64,000 bases of DNA, taken from Paragordius varius. Its lineage: Eukaryota > Nematomorpha. The notes beneath the pieces are model-generated. The model made no database searches and was not told the origin of the DNA. It worked only from the letters and a program-made list of their open reading frames with translations. Positions 22,931 through 35,305 of the stretch are shown here, one piece after another. A program made the position numbers and the translations under genes. The first letter of the stretch is position 1, and each line of letters starts with the position of its first letter. The stretch is taken from positions 5,828,001 through 5,892,000 of the forward strand of contig OZ176050.1 of assembly GCA_964247055.1 (NCBI GenBank). The letters run 5' to 3'.

Positions 22931-23535
22931 TATATTTTGTTTGGATTTTAATAATATATTTTTAAATGCGAAATACACATACTTATTACCAAATATACAA
23001 AAAGAATAAACAACTAATTCAATAATCCTCAACGTTAATAAGATTGAAACGGTAAACAGTTTCACGTATTTGGACAGCATTATAAACAGTGACAACAACT
23101 CTACTCCAGAAATAAAACGAATAATAGCCATCACAAAAGCAGTCACATTCAAATATAACAAGATTTGGACGTCACATGACATCAAACTAAAAACAAAAAT
23201 AAGACTACAGTTTTTTCCACTTACCTGTATGGGGGGGGGGGGGGGGGGGGAGGCACACACTAATAAATTCTTTCGAATTATGGGTTTGGAGGAAACTTTT
23301 CCAAATAAAATGGGCAGACAAAATTTCTAACACCACTATTTTAAATAAACGAAATGTCACTACTAGGCAGCTTAATACGAATAAAAACTATCCTTTTTTG
23401 GCCACATTATGAGATCTAACTCACTTGAAAAGTCACTGATGCTGGGAAAAGTTAGTGGTGCTCATAAAAGAGGAAGAAGACGAACTCGTTGGATGGATAA
23501 CATCCTCAAAGAAACCAACCAATTACTATCCGAAC
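22931..23535 (+). mobile_element. Old LINE relic (3' end of the reverse transcriptase ORF)
   Basis: Fragments of the post-RT region of a second LINE family: ETVNSFTYLDSIINSDNN, then a piece around KLKTKIRLQ, then MRSNSLEKSLMLGKVSG-KRGRRRTRWMDNIL. These match the layout of the C-terminal part of the LINE at 19931 (YLGAMLSADGS, RPKTKWIDTV) but differ in sequence. Several frameshifts, stops and a 20-G run (23231-23250) interrupt it, so it is a decayed copy. Confidence 0.7.
23231..23250 (+). repeat. Poly-G tract of 20 bases
   Basis: An uninterrupted run of 20 G in a very AT-rich setting, inside the LINE relic. Length may vary between individuals or be a sequencing artefact. Confidence 0.9.
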
Positions 23536-23881
23536 TAAACGATCCGGTATACGCAATAAATGGAGAAGTTATATTTTTAATGTTGCAGTTAGTCGGAATC
23601 GACCTTAGCAACAACAGCCCTCGAATTTGTTATTCCAAAAAATTTTCATTTGCGCATAAGAATATTGATATTTATAATATAATATGAACAAATTTTTTAA
23701 TATTTCATCATATTTTTATATTCAGATGATAAAAACAATATTTTACCATACTGCATCTTTTGATAATAATTTATTATTACGCCTGTAAGGAGGCCTTATA
23801 ATGCAAATTAGCGCCCACTTATAATTAAAAATTATATGATTATTTGGCGCTTGATATCCATCTATAATTCATGGGTGTCAA
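23536..23881. other. AT-rich spacer, no gene seen
   Basis: Lies between the LINE relic and the first of two inverted TTAA MITEs. Nothing recognised. Confidence 0.5.
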
Positions 23882-23885
23882 TTAA

Positions 23886-24429
23886 CACTTCGATTCAAAT
23901 TGGGGTATCTAAATACCCCAGACTAAATTTGAGTTAGGATTTTTAAACTGAAGGAAACGGTCCCAATTTAAATTTATGCTTCTATCCTAATAAAAATTAT
24001 ATAAATATGCCAAAATATCTAAATAAAGTTTTGTTTTGAAAAAAATTTCATGTAAAACTACTTCGACGTCAATGTCTGAATTTAATATTAAGGGTAAAAT
24101 TAAAGCTAATTTTTTATTTAAAGTGAATCTAACATATATAAAAATAGAAAAAACGGTTTATTTTGTATTATATTTCAATTTTACCATTACACACATGTCA
24201 CGTCGACTAAATTTTTATCTTTCGGTTTTAGCTTAAAATAAGTAATATCAAGTATTTTTGAATAAAATTTTTAATATACTTCGGTTTATTAATGCTATAT
24301 AAGTGCAAAATTTTGCCATGATTTCAATTCCTTCCATATTTTTAAAGGAAATTATATTAAACATGCCTGAGGTATCTAACTACCCCAATTTGAATCGAAG
24401 AACCAAAATGAATGTGTTGTATCAAAGCG
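23886..24429 (+). mobile_element. TTAA-type (piggyBac-like) MITE, copy A
   Basis: A 544-bp element flanked by TTAA at 23882-23885 and 24430-24433. It starts CACTTCGATTCAAATTGGGG followed by the hairpin GGGGTATCTAAATACCCC. It ends with a related hairpin, the reverse complement of CTTCGATTCAAATTGGGGTA, and then an extra 25 bp ending AATGTGTTGTATCAAAGCG. TTAA duplication is the mark of the piggyBac superfamily. No transposase is present. Other copies are 13945-14515, 24447-25025, 43338-43904 and 60126-60222. Confidence 0.85.
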
Positions 24430-24446
24430 TTAAATCTTTGCATTAA

Positions 24447-25025
24447 CACTTGGATACAACACATTCATTTTAGCCCTTCGATTCAAAATTGGGGTAGTTA
24501 AATACCCCAGGCCTGTATAAAATTAAATTCTTAAAGAAATATAGGGAAGAATTAAAATTATGGCAAAATGTTGCACCTATATAACATTATAAAACCGAAT
24601 TATATAAAAAATTCCATTCAAAAATACTTGATATTACTTATTTTAAGCTAAAACCGAAAGGTAAAAATTTAGTCAACATGACATGTGTGCAATGATAAAA
24701 TTAAAAAATATTACAAAATAAACCGCTTTTTCTATTTCTATCAATGTTAGATTTAATTTAAATAATTAATTAGCTTTAATTTCACCCTTAAAATTAAATG
24801 AATACGATATTTTGCAAATTTTGTAAAATAAAAATGGCGTCGAAGTAGTTGGACATGGAACTTTTTTTTCAATAAAAAATTTTATTTAAATATTTTGGCA
24901 TATTTATATTTTTACTAGTATATAAGCATAAATTTAAATTGGGACCGTTTCCTTCAGTAGTTTTTTAAAAATCCTAACTCAAAATTAGTCTGGGGTATTT
25001 TGATACCCCAATTTGAATAGAAGTG
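24447..25025 (-). mobile_element. TTAA-type MITE, copy B, inverted relative to copy A
   Basis: 579 bp, flanked by TTAA at 24443-24446 and 25026-25029, in opposite orientation to copy A and only 13 bp from it if TTAA sites are included. Together the two form a near-palindrome of about 1.1 kb centred near 24438. Its outer end lies 40 bp before the EXOSC1 start codon, so it probably overlaps that gene's promoter or 5' UTR. Confidence 0.85.
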
Positions 25026-25065
25026 TTAATGGTTCACGATATTTGTTGAGCACATTTGTTTTCTC

Positions 25066-26737
25066 ATGGTTTCATTTCATCCAAAAATCGTATTACCAGG
25101 TATTAAAATTTTTGAATTTAAAAGGTGATAAAATTAGTTCGGAATCTAAATACGAACCGGGTACCGGTGCATATAAACTTGGTGAAAATATATTTTCATC
25201 CCTAATTGGTGAAATTTATTATGAAAAAAATGGACAAGTGTCTTTATATTAATCGTTTAGGAACATAAAGTTTGTGTTAAACCATTAGAAACATTTAATC
25301 CTTTGCCCAGAATGGGATCAATAGTTACTTGCAAGGTTCTGAAATTTTTAAAATTTTTAGGTCATCCATGTTTCTCAAAAATATTGTAAATGTCACATAA
25401 TTGCGATCGAAGATTATCTCCTAAAAGATACATATAAAGCGATGATACGGTATTATTTAATGTTATTTTTAGAAAAGAAGATATTGTGGAAGTTAACAGA
25501 GATGAAGTAACATTTGTATTAATTTTAGGTGGAAATATCAAATTGTTTTAGGCCAAATGATATAATATTAGCTCGCGTCGTATAAAATCATTAATTTTTA
25601 GCTAACATTAGGCGAAAATAACCATTATTTGCTCACAACTGCTGACGATTCTTTGGGTGTTTATTTAGCAAGAAGTGAATATGGTTATTATTTATTAAAT
25701 TTTCAAAATATTACCATTGTTTAATTAGGACGATACAAATTTAAATTTACGTAAAATCAAATTTCCATAAATTGCTTTAAAAACCAATAGGATTGATCGA
25801 AAATATTTAGTCTAATTCATAAAAATCAATTGAGCATTTTCTTTGAGGCTTTTTAATAGAATTTTTTAGCTATTATTATTCAAACTGGAACTCTTACTCG
25901 CTGTTATCATATTATGTCTCTAGCAAACATGTATTTGAGTGAAGCTAAAATCATCGATTAACACATATTTCTAAGCTTGGTATTGAATAAATTCAATGTG
26001 TTGATGTGATATTTTCTGTAAATAAAGGGTAGATCGCGCAAAGTTTTCCTTTTAACGCATTTTACAGCAACCGTGCTTTTTTCCCTTTCTATTTGTCAGA
26101 TAATATTCTATGTCCTTTAGTAATATGTCTGAAATATGAAAAATTTAAGGGATATTAGGTTTTTATTTTTAAAATAATGGAGTTATTAATTTTATTTTTT
26201 CATGTTATTTGCCAACCTCATTTTGTTCGTTCCCAAATCAAAAATAAAAATATTTTATTAGTGAATTTTTTCATAAAAATCAATAAAATTTCAATAAATG
26301 GTCTCATTGTTTTTTCCGATTAATTATTATATCAAGAAACATCCTACTTAAGTTTTTAATTTTAGTTAGACCAGCCATGCCCAACCCGCGCCTCGCACTT
26401 CTTTTTATAGGATCCCGCAAAAAGTTAAAAAGATAAAAATTTGGATTTAAATTAAAATTTTACAATAATTTATTATATATTTAATTGGATTTCAAACTAA
26501 ATTATTATTAATGCTCCTAGACATAAACGTTTTAAATCATTTAATATCAATCCTTTATTTTATCCAAAATCATATGGCAATATAATTACACCTATCTTAT
26601 TTATAAAAATACTTGAATCAATATTATTGAATAAAGGTGGCGTTATGTATCCCATAAGTTGGTCAGAAATGCAATGCCCTAAAACCTTTGTCCGGGAAAA
26701 ACGAAAAGTTGCCAAAATTATACGTGAAGATACTTAA
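25066..26737 (+). CDS. EXOSC1: Exosome complex component CSL4
   Basis: Eight exons: 25066-25099, 25125-25237, 25261-25335, 25361-25449, 25473-25506, 25529-25579, 25602-25683 and 26637-26737. They give 192 residues, close to the 195 of human EXOSC1. CSL4 is a cap subunit of the RNA exosome, which degrades and trims RNA 3'-to-5' in nucleus and cytoplasm. The N-terminal domain reads PKIVLPGDKISSES, EPGTGAYKLGENIFSSLIGE. The S1 domain reads PRMGSIVTCK, IRKEDIVEVNRDEVEISNCF, RPNDIILARVLTLGENNHYL, LLTTADDSLGV. The C-terminal block is PISWSEMQCPKTFVREKRK. Each stretch lines up with the human protein. The first six introns are 25, 23, 25, 23, 22 and 22 nt; the seventh is 953 nt. Every one is GT-AG and each splice restores frame and similarity. 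The gene converges on the K+ channel gene, whose stop is 138 bp away. Confidence 0.95.
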
Positions 26738-26875
26738 CTTGTTAATATTCTGATACATTTATAATTATTTATCATTTTTATACATATACTACACATATTA
26801 ATAAATTACAGAATTTATATCACATTAAAGAGAGTATGATTATGATTTTTTTATATAAAAAATGGCATGCATATC

Positions 26876-29800
26876 CTACATATCCATATAATTTGGGTCA
26901 TCATTAGTTTCATTATCTGAAGAATTCTCAGTTATAGTTGCCTGTGTAGGGCTATATCCCATTTGCCCGCTTCTGTTAGAAATGTATGATGATGATTTAT
27001 GTATTGAAGGCATATTTCCTCCTCCTCCCATAAAAGCGTTTTTGAACATATTTTTATCAACGTCATCGGAAGGAGTTAGGGAAGAAAGGGAAGTTTTATA
27101 TTTGTGAGGTAATAAGGCCAACCCTAATTTCGATAATCTTGAGTCCCGTTTTGTTTTGGGTGATGTTAGCGTTTGTTGATTCGCAATGTTTGTCACTGAA
27201 GGAATGGTTGCGATATTTGGCACGACAGTTTCATCTGACTGGTTCCCTCCTGTTTCGGGAGAACCGTCATCCTCTTCTTCGTGAGAACTTGAGAGTCCTA
27301 ATGCATGCATTATAAAAAAATTTTTTTGAGAAAAGTCGTAATTAGAATACCGTGACGATTTATAGGCCATTTTGGTCTTTCAAATGGCTTAAGGGTATTT
27401 TTTATCTCTTGCCATGTATGAGATATTTCTTTTTTTTGTTAGTTACATTTTTAAAAATTGTATTCAATTAAATATAACTAATAAGTTGCGAAATATCATA
27501 CTTGGCAACAGAGTATAAATTCCCTTTTTAGCCATTTAAAATACCGAAATGGGAATAATAACAACTCTCATTACTGTAGAAACGCATGTTTTGGTTTTCT
27601 ATGAAAATGATCCTGAAAACTATAAAATTGGGTAAAAAAATTGTAAGTTAATACTAGTACTAATTTATTTTTGCGGTTTTTATATCTCCACCACCGCTTT
27701 GAATCATTATGCTGATAGTTTGGTGACTACACTATATTCAAAATTTTTGGCCCAAAGAAACTATAAATCTGTATAGAATTACATTTACAAGAAAAATACG
27801 GGTATTTTTTAGTCTAAAAGGTAAAATTTAAAAAAATGAATTAAATGTTATTATGGATTTTGTTTTTAGAATACTCGAATATTTTTTTATTATAATTGGA
27901 ATCATTATAAACTATTAATGGATGTTTTTCATGCATATCAATTTATTGTTATAAGGTCTAACTAATTAACCAAAAAAAATAATTTTTTTAAAAAAGCTTT
28001 TTATCAAGGCGGCCTCCAGCGTTTAGGATTGTAAAACATATTCAGAATAGAAATTGGATATTAAATGATTGAAGACAATAGACGTGAACGGAATACTTAC
28101 AACAGAAGAATAAGATACGTTAAGCCAATTTGACATGAAAGCACTCTGGTTGCCGACCACCTAAACTTTTTAGCTGTCATTAAGGCAAAAACCCTAGCAT
28201 AGCAAGCAGAAATGTGGCTAATTTATCGAATATTGAATAATTATTAATTATAAATTTACCAAATACACGAGACATTCTATCACGAGCTCTACTCATTTTT
28301 TTCTTCACAAAGTTTGTATGTTGTGTTGGCGTGATTGAGGACTTCGGTACGAATGTGGTGGTTAAAATGTCCTCACTAGTTTCATTGTCATTTGTTGACA
28401 TTGAGCTGCGGTTAGAATCGGTTATAGGTACGTCATCAATGGGCGGAATATAATTTGGATCATTATCTTTATTAAATTCTATCGGGGGGGACTCGACGAA
28501 AAATTTATTCTTCTTAGTTTTAATTTCTTCTTCTGACGGAATAATTCCAATCTTATTTTGTATTTGGTTAAATGTTGCGCTACTTGGAGCCTTATTTAAA
28601 CCTTGTTGAACGACTTTAGCCTTTGAAAAAAGCCCCTTTTTTTCTTCCAAATCAGAATTCCGCGATAGCTTAGCTTTTGCTGCACGAATTTTAAGTGGTT
28701 TTGCAATTTTCACCTAAAATAGTATAAAGAATTGCTTATAAATTGCATTATTATGTATCATAATGTAATCAAAGAAATTAAACAATACCTGTTTCTTTTT
28801 AATTTTAAGCTTTTTGGTTGTTTTGGAATCACTCAAGTCTTCGGATGAACTGGAGGAAGATGATGTTGATGATGCGGTAGTTTTTGCCTTATCATCCACA
28901 ATCCGGACAGCTTGAGATATCTGATCGGTTTGGGTGGGGAAAATGTTAACCACCTCCTCCAAATCAATACTGTAGGCCCGGAGAAGAACCTTGGGCAATT
29001 GATCATTTTCCATGACTTTTAACAATTTTTCAGATAGTTTTTTAATATCTTTGTCATAATCTGTGGGTGATACGCCTGGTCCGCCAGCTAATGCTGCTGC
29101 TTTACGAGCTTCCAAATTCCATTTCAACCTTTTTTTAATTTTTTCTGCCGCACGGTTATAACGGCTCCTAAAATAGGCTTGGAACACATTGATACACATT
29201 GAGGTGAGGGATAGCCCAATAAAAATATATACAGCTGCGATAAGCATGTTGAATGGTTTGTCTGGCACTAAATCCCCTAAACCAATTGTGCTAATGGATA
29301 TGAAGCAGAAATAGAAGGCTTGCACATAATCCCATGTTGGTTCAAAGATAGCAAAAAGGGCCCCACCCACAAAGAGGTATGCAAGGAGTAAAAACATAGC
29401 AATACTAACTGGAAGATTAAATTCGTCATCAACGGCAAAGTAAGAAAGCTTTAGGAGCTCTTTTTGCTTATCTTTATCAAGCTTAGAAAGGTCAGTTGTT
29501 GTTGGAGTTTGAGGAATTTTTTGAAACTTTTGTTTCATATTTGATTGATCGGATAAAATTTGAGCATTAGGCGTCTCTGGAATTTTGACAATTTGAGGCA
29601 TTATAATGGCTGGTTCTTCTTCAGCCACTTTAATTTTTGTAAAATTCGATACCTCCTTTTCTCCCGGAAATTCTTGTATACTTTCTGATTCCGCTTTTGG
29701 AGCTTCGGGAATATCTAAACTTTTCAGGATTTTTTCTTCCTCTGTAATCTATAAAATAAATTTAATCACAAATCACGGTTAATTAAATCACACGCTGGAA

Positions 29801-32800
29801 ATAATATTAGATATATTAAACCTAGTGTTTTAAATTTAAATGTCCGACTATGTAAAACAGAAATGTTTAAAATAAGCACCGATGTTTTTAAACAGATAAA
29901 GCGCTAACAAATATTTATTAGTTTTAAAAAAAAATTTATATTTCCACGTGGTATATAATCCAATTCGGTGGTTTCGCCCCTACATTGTAATTAAAAATTA
30001 GACAACAAATTAAGTATGGATTTTTTTAAAATTGAAATTGGCAATTATAATTTATATTATCTACCCATATAAAATTATTAATGATCAGTAACCTATTATT
30101 CATTATTATTATTAATGGATTACGACATACAATCAACCAATATACTTTGCAATGTGAAAATTAATATCATATTTTTTTGTAAACTGATAGTAAAAACAAC
30201 TTCTTAACCAATAAAATAATAAAATATACCTGGTTAGTGTTATTGGAAAAATCTGATATTTTATCACTCTCATTTTCTACTGGCTGTCCACTGTCTCGAT
30301 TGCTGTGGTTCATGTTGGATGAATCGCTTTTCGTAAATGAATCGTCAAAATTAGCCCATTTTGAAGTTGGATATATATTTTTTTTATTATCACTTAAAAT
30401 ATTGTAAACATTATTGAAAACTTTGAATTTATCCATAAACTTGGTTGACTTTTGTGTGTTATAATTATCTGTTAAGTTGGTATTCGTAGTTCCATTTTTC
30501 TGATCGAAATATATTGATGTCGCTTTAGGGACAAAATTTATAGAGTTGTCATCCTTATTGGGTTTATTTTGTGGATTTTGGTCTTCCATATCATTGCTAT
30601 TATTATTGTTGAAATTATTTACATTTATGTTTCTAGGATTAGCGTTTGTTATGTTAAAAATGTCAGAAACAGAATGCTTTGCAATTTGTGATGGAGATAT
30701 AAACTCTGGCTCTTCAAAAATTACAGGTGATATGTGTGTCACAATCTGCGGTGATATCATAATTGGTTCATTTGTCTGTGAATGGTTTGAAGGTAGAGTT
30801 ATGGACGATGGAATTGATGGTTTACGCATATTTATTTCTTGATTTTCGAAGGGGAGAGTACTTTTCTCTGGCATAAGTATTCCATTTTCCGTTGGTTGTG
30901 TATGTGTATCAGTTGTTTTATCATTATTATAATCCTTAAACCATTCTTGTTTAATTTTATTTTTCTTCCTTGTAGACCGTTTTGTCCATCGATCTTTTAC
31001 ATAAACGCCCGCTTTCGATTTTCCCAAATCCATCACTCGTTTTTCCATGATCTTTACCGCTTTAGTGTGGCGAGCTTTATCAACCGCTAGATTCATACTT
31101 TGCATAGCCTTTGTTTTTTGCATTTGTTTATAGTAGGAACTTAATTGAGCCATGGCAGTAAATTGTACTTCTCTACATTGACCAGTGTAATAGTAACGAC
31201 GAATAAATGCCCAGAAGAATTTAATTCCCCTCGTTAAAAGTTTTCCAAAATCACCTAATGCCACCAACATTAACGGAATACCAACGACAGCGTATAAAAT
31301 AGTTGCTAACCGTCCCATATTTGTTATAGGTGCAATGTTTCCATAACCTTTTATTTAAAAACAATACTGTGTACATGTCATAATGTTTATTGTATCAAAT
31401 AATTCAATTAACATTTAAGATTGGGTTAATGAAAGGCTTTAAGTTAAAATTGGGGTTAACCGCCATATAAGTGAAATGAATGCACAACCCAATATATAAT
31501 AAACAGCTGATGGAATTTATATTAATTTTATATGATTAAAACGACTAAAAATATTGGTAAAAAATAGGGAAAATAATTGGTTTATCTAACAAAATCTTTT
31601 AATTCAAATTTAACGCAATTTTTGATATCCTTGTATTAAAATTTAGGAAATACATATTGCTTTCTATTTTTTATAAAGCTATTTAACATATCTTTTTTAA
31701 TAATATTATTAGAGTAATAATTTTTATCAGATGTTAATCATATAACATTTATAAATGTTTATGTCATTTGTTGACATTATATAGCATTTCGGCCTAAAAA
31801 AATTTCGGGTTTAAAAAATCATCGACTTTATCTTAATTTGATATGTTGTAGAATTAATCAAAACAGTAATATTGTTGTATTATATCTTAAGTAATCAACT
31901 TATTAACCAAAGAAAAGCACAATACCAATAATATAATAATACATTTTTTACACTCTTAAAATACGATTATTGTCAAACGATGGTTGAAAAAAGTATATAT
32001 GAAAAAGTATTAATAAATTTATCTAAAATTGCCTGTCAAAAGGTGAACATAATATTTTTTAATTATTACTAAATATTTATTCAATTAACAGTGCGGGTCC
32101 TTCAATGGCCGGTGCATGAATCCTTATAACAATTCTTTCAAAATTATAAAAATCTCACTACGTTTATTATTATAAAAAGTCAAATCACTTTGGGAAAAAA
32201 AATTTAAAGCATTTTTAGACTAATTAAAGTATAAGAACGACTTGTGTATTTTAGAATTCAAAAAATATTATGAAAATATCATTTACTTATAATTAATAAT
32301 CACCAAATTTACTTCCATTGTGTTAAATAATTTTTTTAGAAAGATGATAATACTTTTATTAAGTAAAATTTGTCAAATGCCTGTTTTTAAAATACACAAA
32401 AGCCGTGATTGCGTGATGGTAACTTCAAACATATGCTATTCGCGATAATTTATTTTGCTCAAAAAAGCTTAAATTGCATTTTAAAATTAAATTAAGCGAG
32501 ATTTTGTGAAAGGGTATCTTTTAGTATATTGCATCATATCCAAAGCTTTGATAAAAAAGGACAATGAGACTTAATTGACTTTGCAGGTCGCGTTTTAAAC
32601 CAAAAAAATCCAGCAGCTGCATGCATATGACATTAATAAAAACTTGATTAGGTTTCATACATAATACTTTGAAAAGACAGGAACTATATAAAACTATTGA
32701 TTTATCAACTTTTTTGGAAAGATTTATCGCTAATTAATATCAATTTTACAAAGAATTAAAAGAATATTTTTGCACATATATTGTATATATTTGGGAATTC

Positions 32801-34353
32801 GCGGGCTAGACAAAATATCTCGGAGGGCTCCATGTTGGACACCTCTCCTCTAAAATGTATATTTATAGTACTAACAAAAATTGCACAAAAAAGTCACAAC
32901 GGTTCGTTTCACACAAATGTAAAAACAAACTTACAATAAAGGGTTTGACTCTAAATCAGTGCAAACCGCGGCCCACGGGCCGCATCCGGCCCTAAAAGTG
33001 TTTATATGGCCCTCATATATTTATTAATTTTTTGATGTATTAATTTTGAATATAAATATCTGCAAATGGTCAAACAGCTAATCGGTCTTATATGGTAAAT
33101 GTGAGACACGATAAATATTTATTGTGTCCCAGCTCTATATTATGATACATTTCACCAAATTATAACTGAAATACCAAGATATATTTATATACGTATGTTT
33201 AAATCTTTAATATAAAATTTCATATAATTTTCACCATAAAATTGGGGATTAAAAAATACATATAAATATCCTGATTAGTTGGTAAACAATTACTATAAAA
33301 CCATATATTTGTAATATTTTTATCATTGTTTTTCCTTTTCCAACAATATAAAACAAAATACTTGGCTAATCAAAACTGAATTTAATTAAAAATCATAATA
33401 TGGGAGTATATCTATCCATTCCCTATGAGTAGTAATTTAGATTTTTACGAATTACATTCAAAAGTGTCCAAATTTGTTGTATAGAACTTAATTTATAATA
33501 ATGAATGAGGGAGACTTTCTTTATATATAAATAAAATTTGAAAAAAATAGCCTGATAATATATGTAGTAAAAACTTACCGATGGTGGTAAATATGGTTCC
33601 ACTGTAAAACAGGGCGCCCCAAAATGTCCAAATACGAGTCTCAGAATTAATTTCCATTCTGCCTCTCTTATAAGCCTTGTACAGTATTTCCTCGAAGGAT
33701 ACCATGAAACGTTTCCCCCGTTTCATCCATTCCTCTTTCAACATTGTGTTTACCTTCTCATCGTTCTCGGTAACGTTGGAATCCCCTCGAATTTTATGGA
33801 GGGCTCGCATTTCACAATCCCGTCCAATGATAACCGATGCATTCTTCCATAACTCGCTCAATGCATAATCTCTGAATTGGGTTATGGAAAATTTGTTTTT
33901 CAACTCTTGGGGCCCTTCAATAGACTTAAATAGATAGGCGCCAGCAAAAGAGTAGGCCAGTAATAAAATAAGGAGTCCAGCATGGGAAAATACTATGCGG
34001 GCTATTGTGTTAACTCTTCCCGCATATGGGCGATACTTTTTCCATATCCATCGTTTAACTCTTCGTATTTGTTTGAGCCTTTGGTGGGGTGATGTCATGA
34101 GCAGTTTAGCAAAATCTTGGCTTCTTAAGGAATGGATTTTATTTCCACCTGGTATTTTGCGAGATCGTATGGAAGATGTAGTACTTAACGGTGGACTATT
34201 AGTGTCGAATGCAGTGCGCGGTTTTAGACACACGGGGGGACACCTGCAAATGTTTGATAGACAAATATTGCAATCATATTTAAATTGGCCCCATATTTGT
34301 CCAGCGCTTTCTTTGAACGATATTGGTTTCCCGTTTCGTTTTAGTTTAGACGT
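26876..34353 (-). CDS. Two-pore-domain K+ channel (TWK/K2P) with a very long loop and tail; 5' end uncertain
   Basis: Exons on the minus strand: about 34353-33579, 31347-30230, 29748-28789, 28713-28260 and 27297-26876; phases agree. K2P channels are leak K+ channels in the plasma membrane, and two subunits make one pore. TM1 is GLLILLLAYSFAGAYLF and pore 1 has TTIGYGNIAP, formed across the first splice. TM2 is TILYAVVGIPLMLVALGDFG, TM3 LPVSIAMFLLLAYLFVGGAL, pore 2 STIGLGDLVPD, TM4 MLIAAVYIFIGLSLT. Between TM2 and TM3 lie over 400 residues rich in Asn, Ser and Lys, where family members usually have a short loop. The cytoplasmic tail adds over 400 more. Two extracellular cysteines or disulfide candidates were not resolved. 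The first exon is open to about 34353 but contains no in-frame ATG, so an upstream exon is likely. Introns are 75 nt to 2.2 kb, none ultra-short. Confidence 0.9.
31348..33578 (-). other. K2P intron splitting pore 1, with MITE remains
   Basis: The intron interrupts the selectivity filter codon for Gly in TTIG|YGN, a splice site often seen in this family. It holds scattered MITE ends: GGGCTCCATGTTGGACACC near 32826 (same family as 55281-55580) and a GCGGCCCACGGGCCGCATCC palindrome near 32968. The rest is AT-rich. Confidence 0.55.
32966..33010. mobile_element. MITE end with GC-rich palindrome
   Basis: AACCGCGGCCCACGGGCCGC followed by CATCCGGCCC. Ends of this type, with a GCGGCCCGCGGGCCGC palindrome, recur in animal hAT-type MITEs. 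The other end was not found, so this is a fragment. Confidence 0.4.
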
Positions 34354-35257
34354 TAAATTTGTTAGGTTATTTGGTATATTCTAAGCAATAAGAAAACAAA
34401 TGATTAAAAAGGAAGCACTATAAATATTAACAAAACTTCTTCTAATTACAATGAGAAAAATTGCATCTAAATTAAGAATAAAATAAACTACTAAACTTAA
34501 CCATAGAGTATAATTATGTCCATTTCATATTGCCGATTTATATTGTGCGTTGTTATGCATATATATGAGATAGATCGTTATGAACAAAGAAATATAAATC
34601 AGAAATATCCAAATCTTTCTCTTTTAACAACACATGTATTAAGTACGCCAACAAGAATATTTATTTATCTATCTGTATATTTAAACAAATGTAAGAGCAG
34701 ACTACACATTTTATGGCAATGATAGGATATAGTCCACATTTTTTGAGGACAATTTGTTTTTACATAGTAGATTTAAGCGTTGTAAATCATTGGATAATTT
34801 AGGTTAGATTATTTTTCGTACTTTTATATTTTAGATATCAAAACTGGAAAAATTATTGTGCATATCGAGGAATATTTCTAAACAACATTTGTATCTTCTC
34901 GTAATGATTTCAACTTTTACAAAACAACCAACTTATTTTCAAAAGAAAACGAGCCTTCATGATATTAAGCTTTACATAAAATTTGAAGAAGATTTAATAT
35001 ATTTTAATTATATATGTGTAAGACATACCTTCAAATATAGTTTTTATTTAAGAAATTCACCACCTAGAAATTTTGCCACAAACAAAAAATATTGATAAAA
35101 TATGGAAATAATTTTGTATTCAAAATGATTTTGAAGTTGTCATGTTTGTCTTGAAACAGTCTCACTGAATATGGATGAGGGTATTGGGTTTATATAAATA
35201 AAGTTAAAATTAAAAATTACAGCTCATTTATTTACTGCCTCCAATTTTTATAAACAA

Positions 35258-35305
<48 letters not shown>

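Noticed and set aside
26876-27370. Separate small gene starting at the ATG at 27370
   Set aside because: An AG acceptor at 27299-27298 with a T-rich tract joins in phase to the K2P exon at 28260, and the acidic and Ser-rich sequence continues the channel tail. The residues before it are intron.
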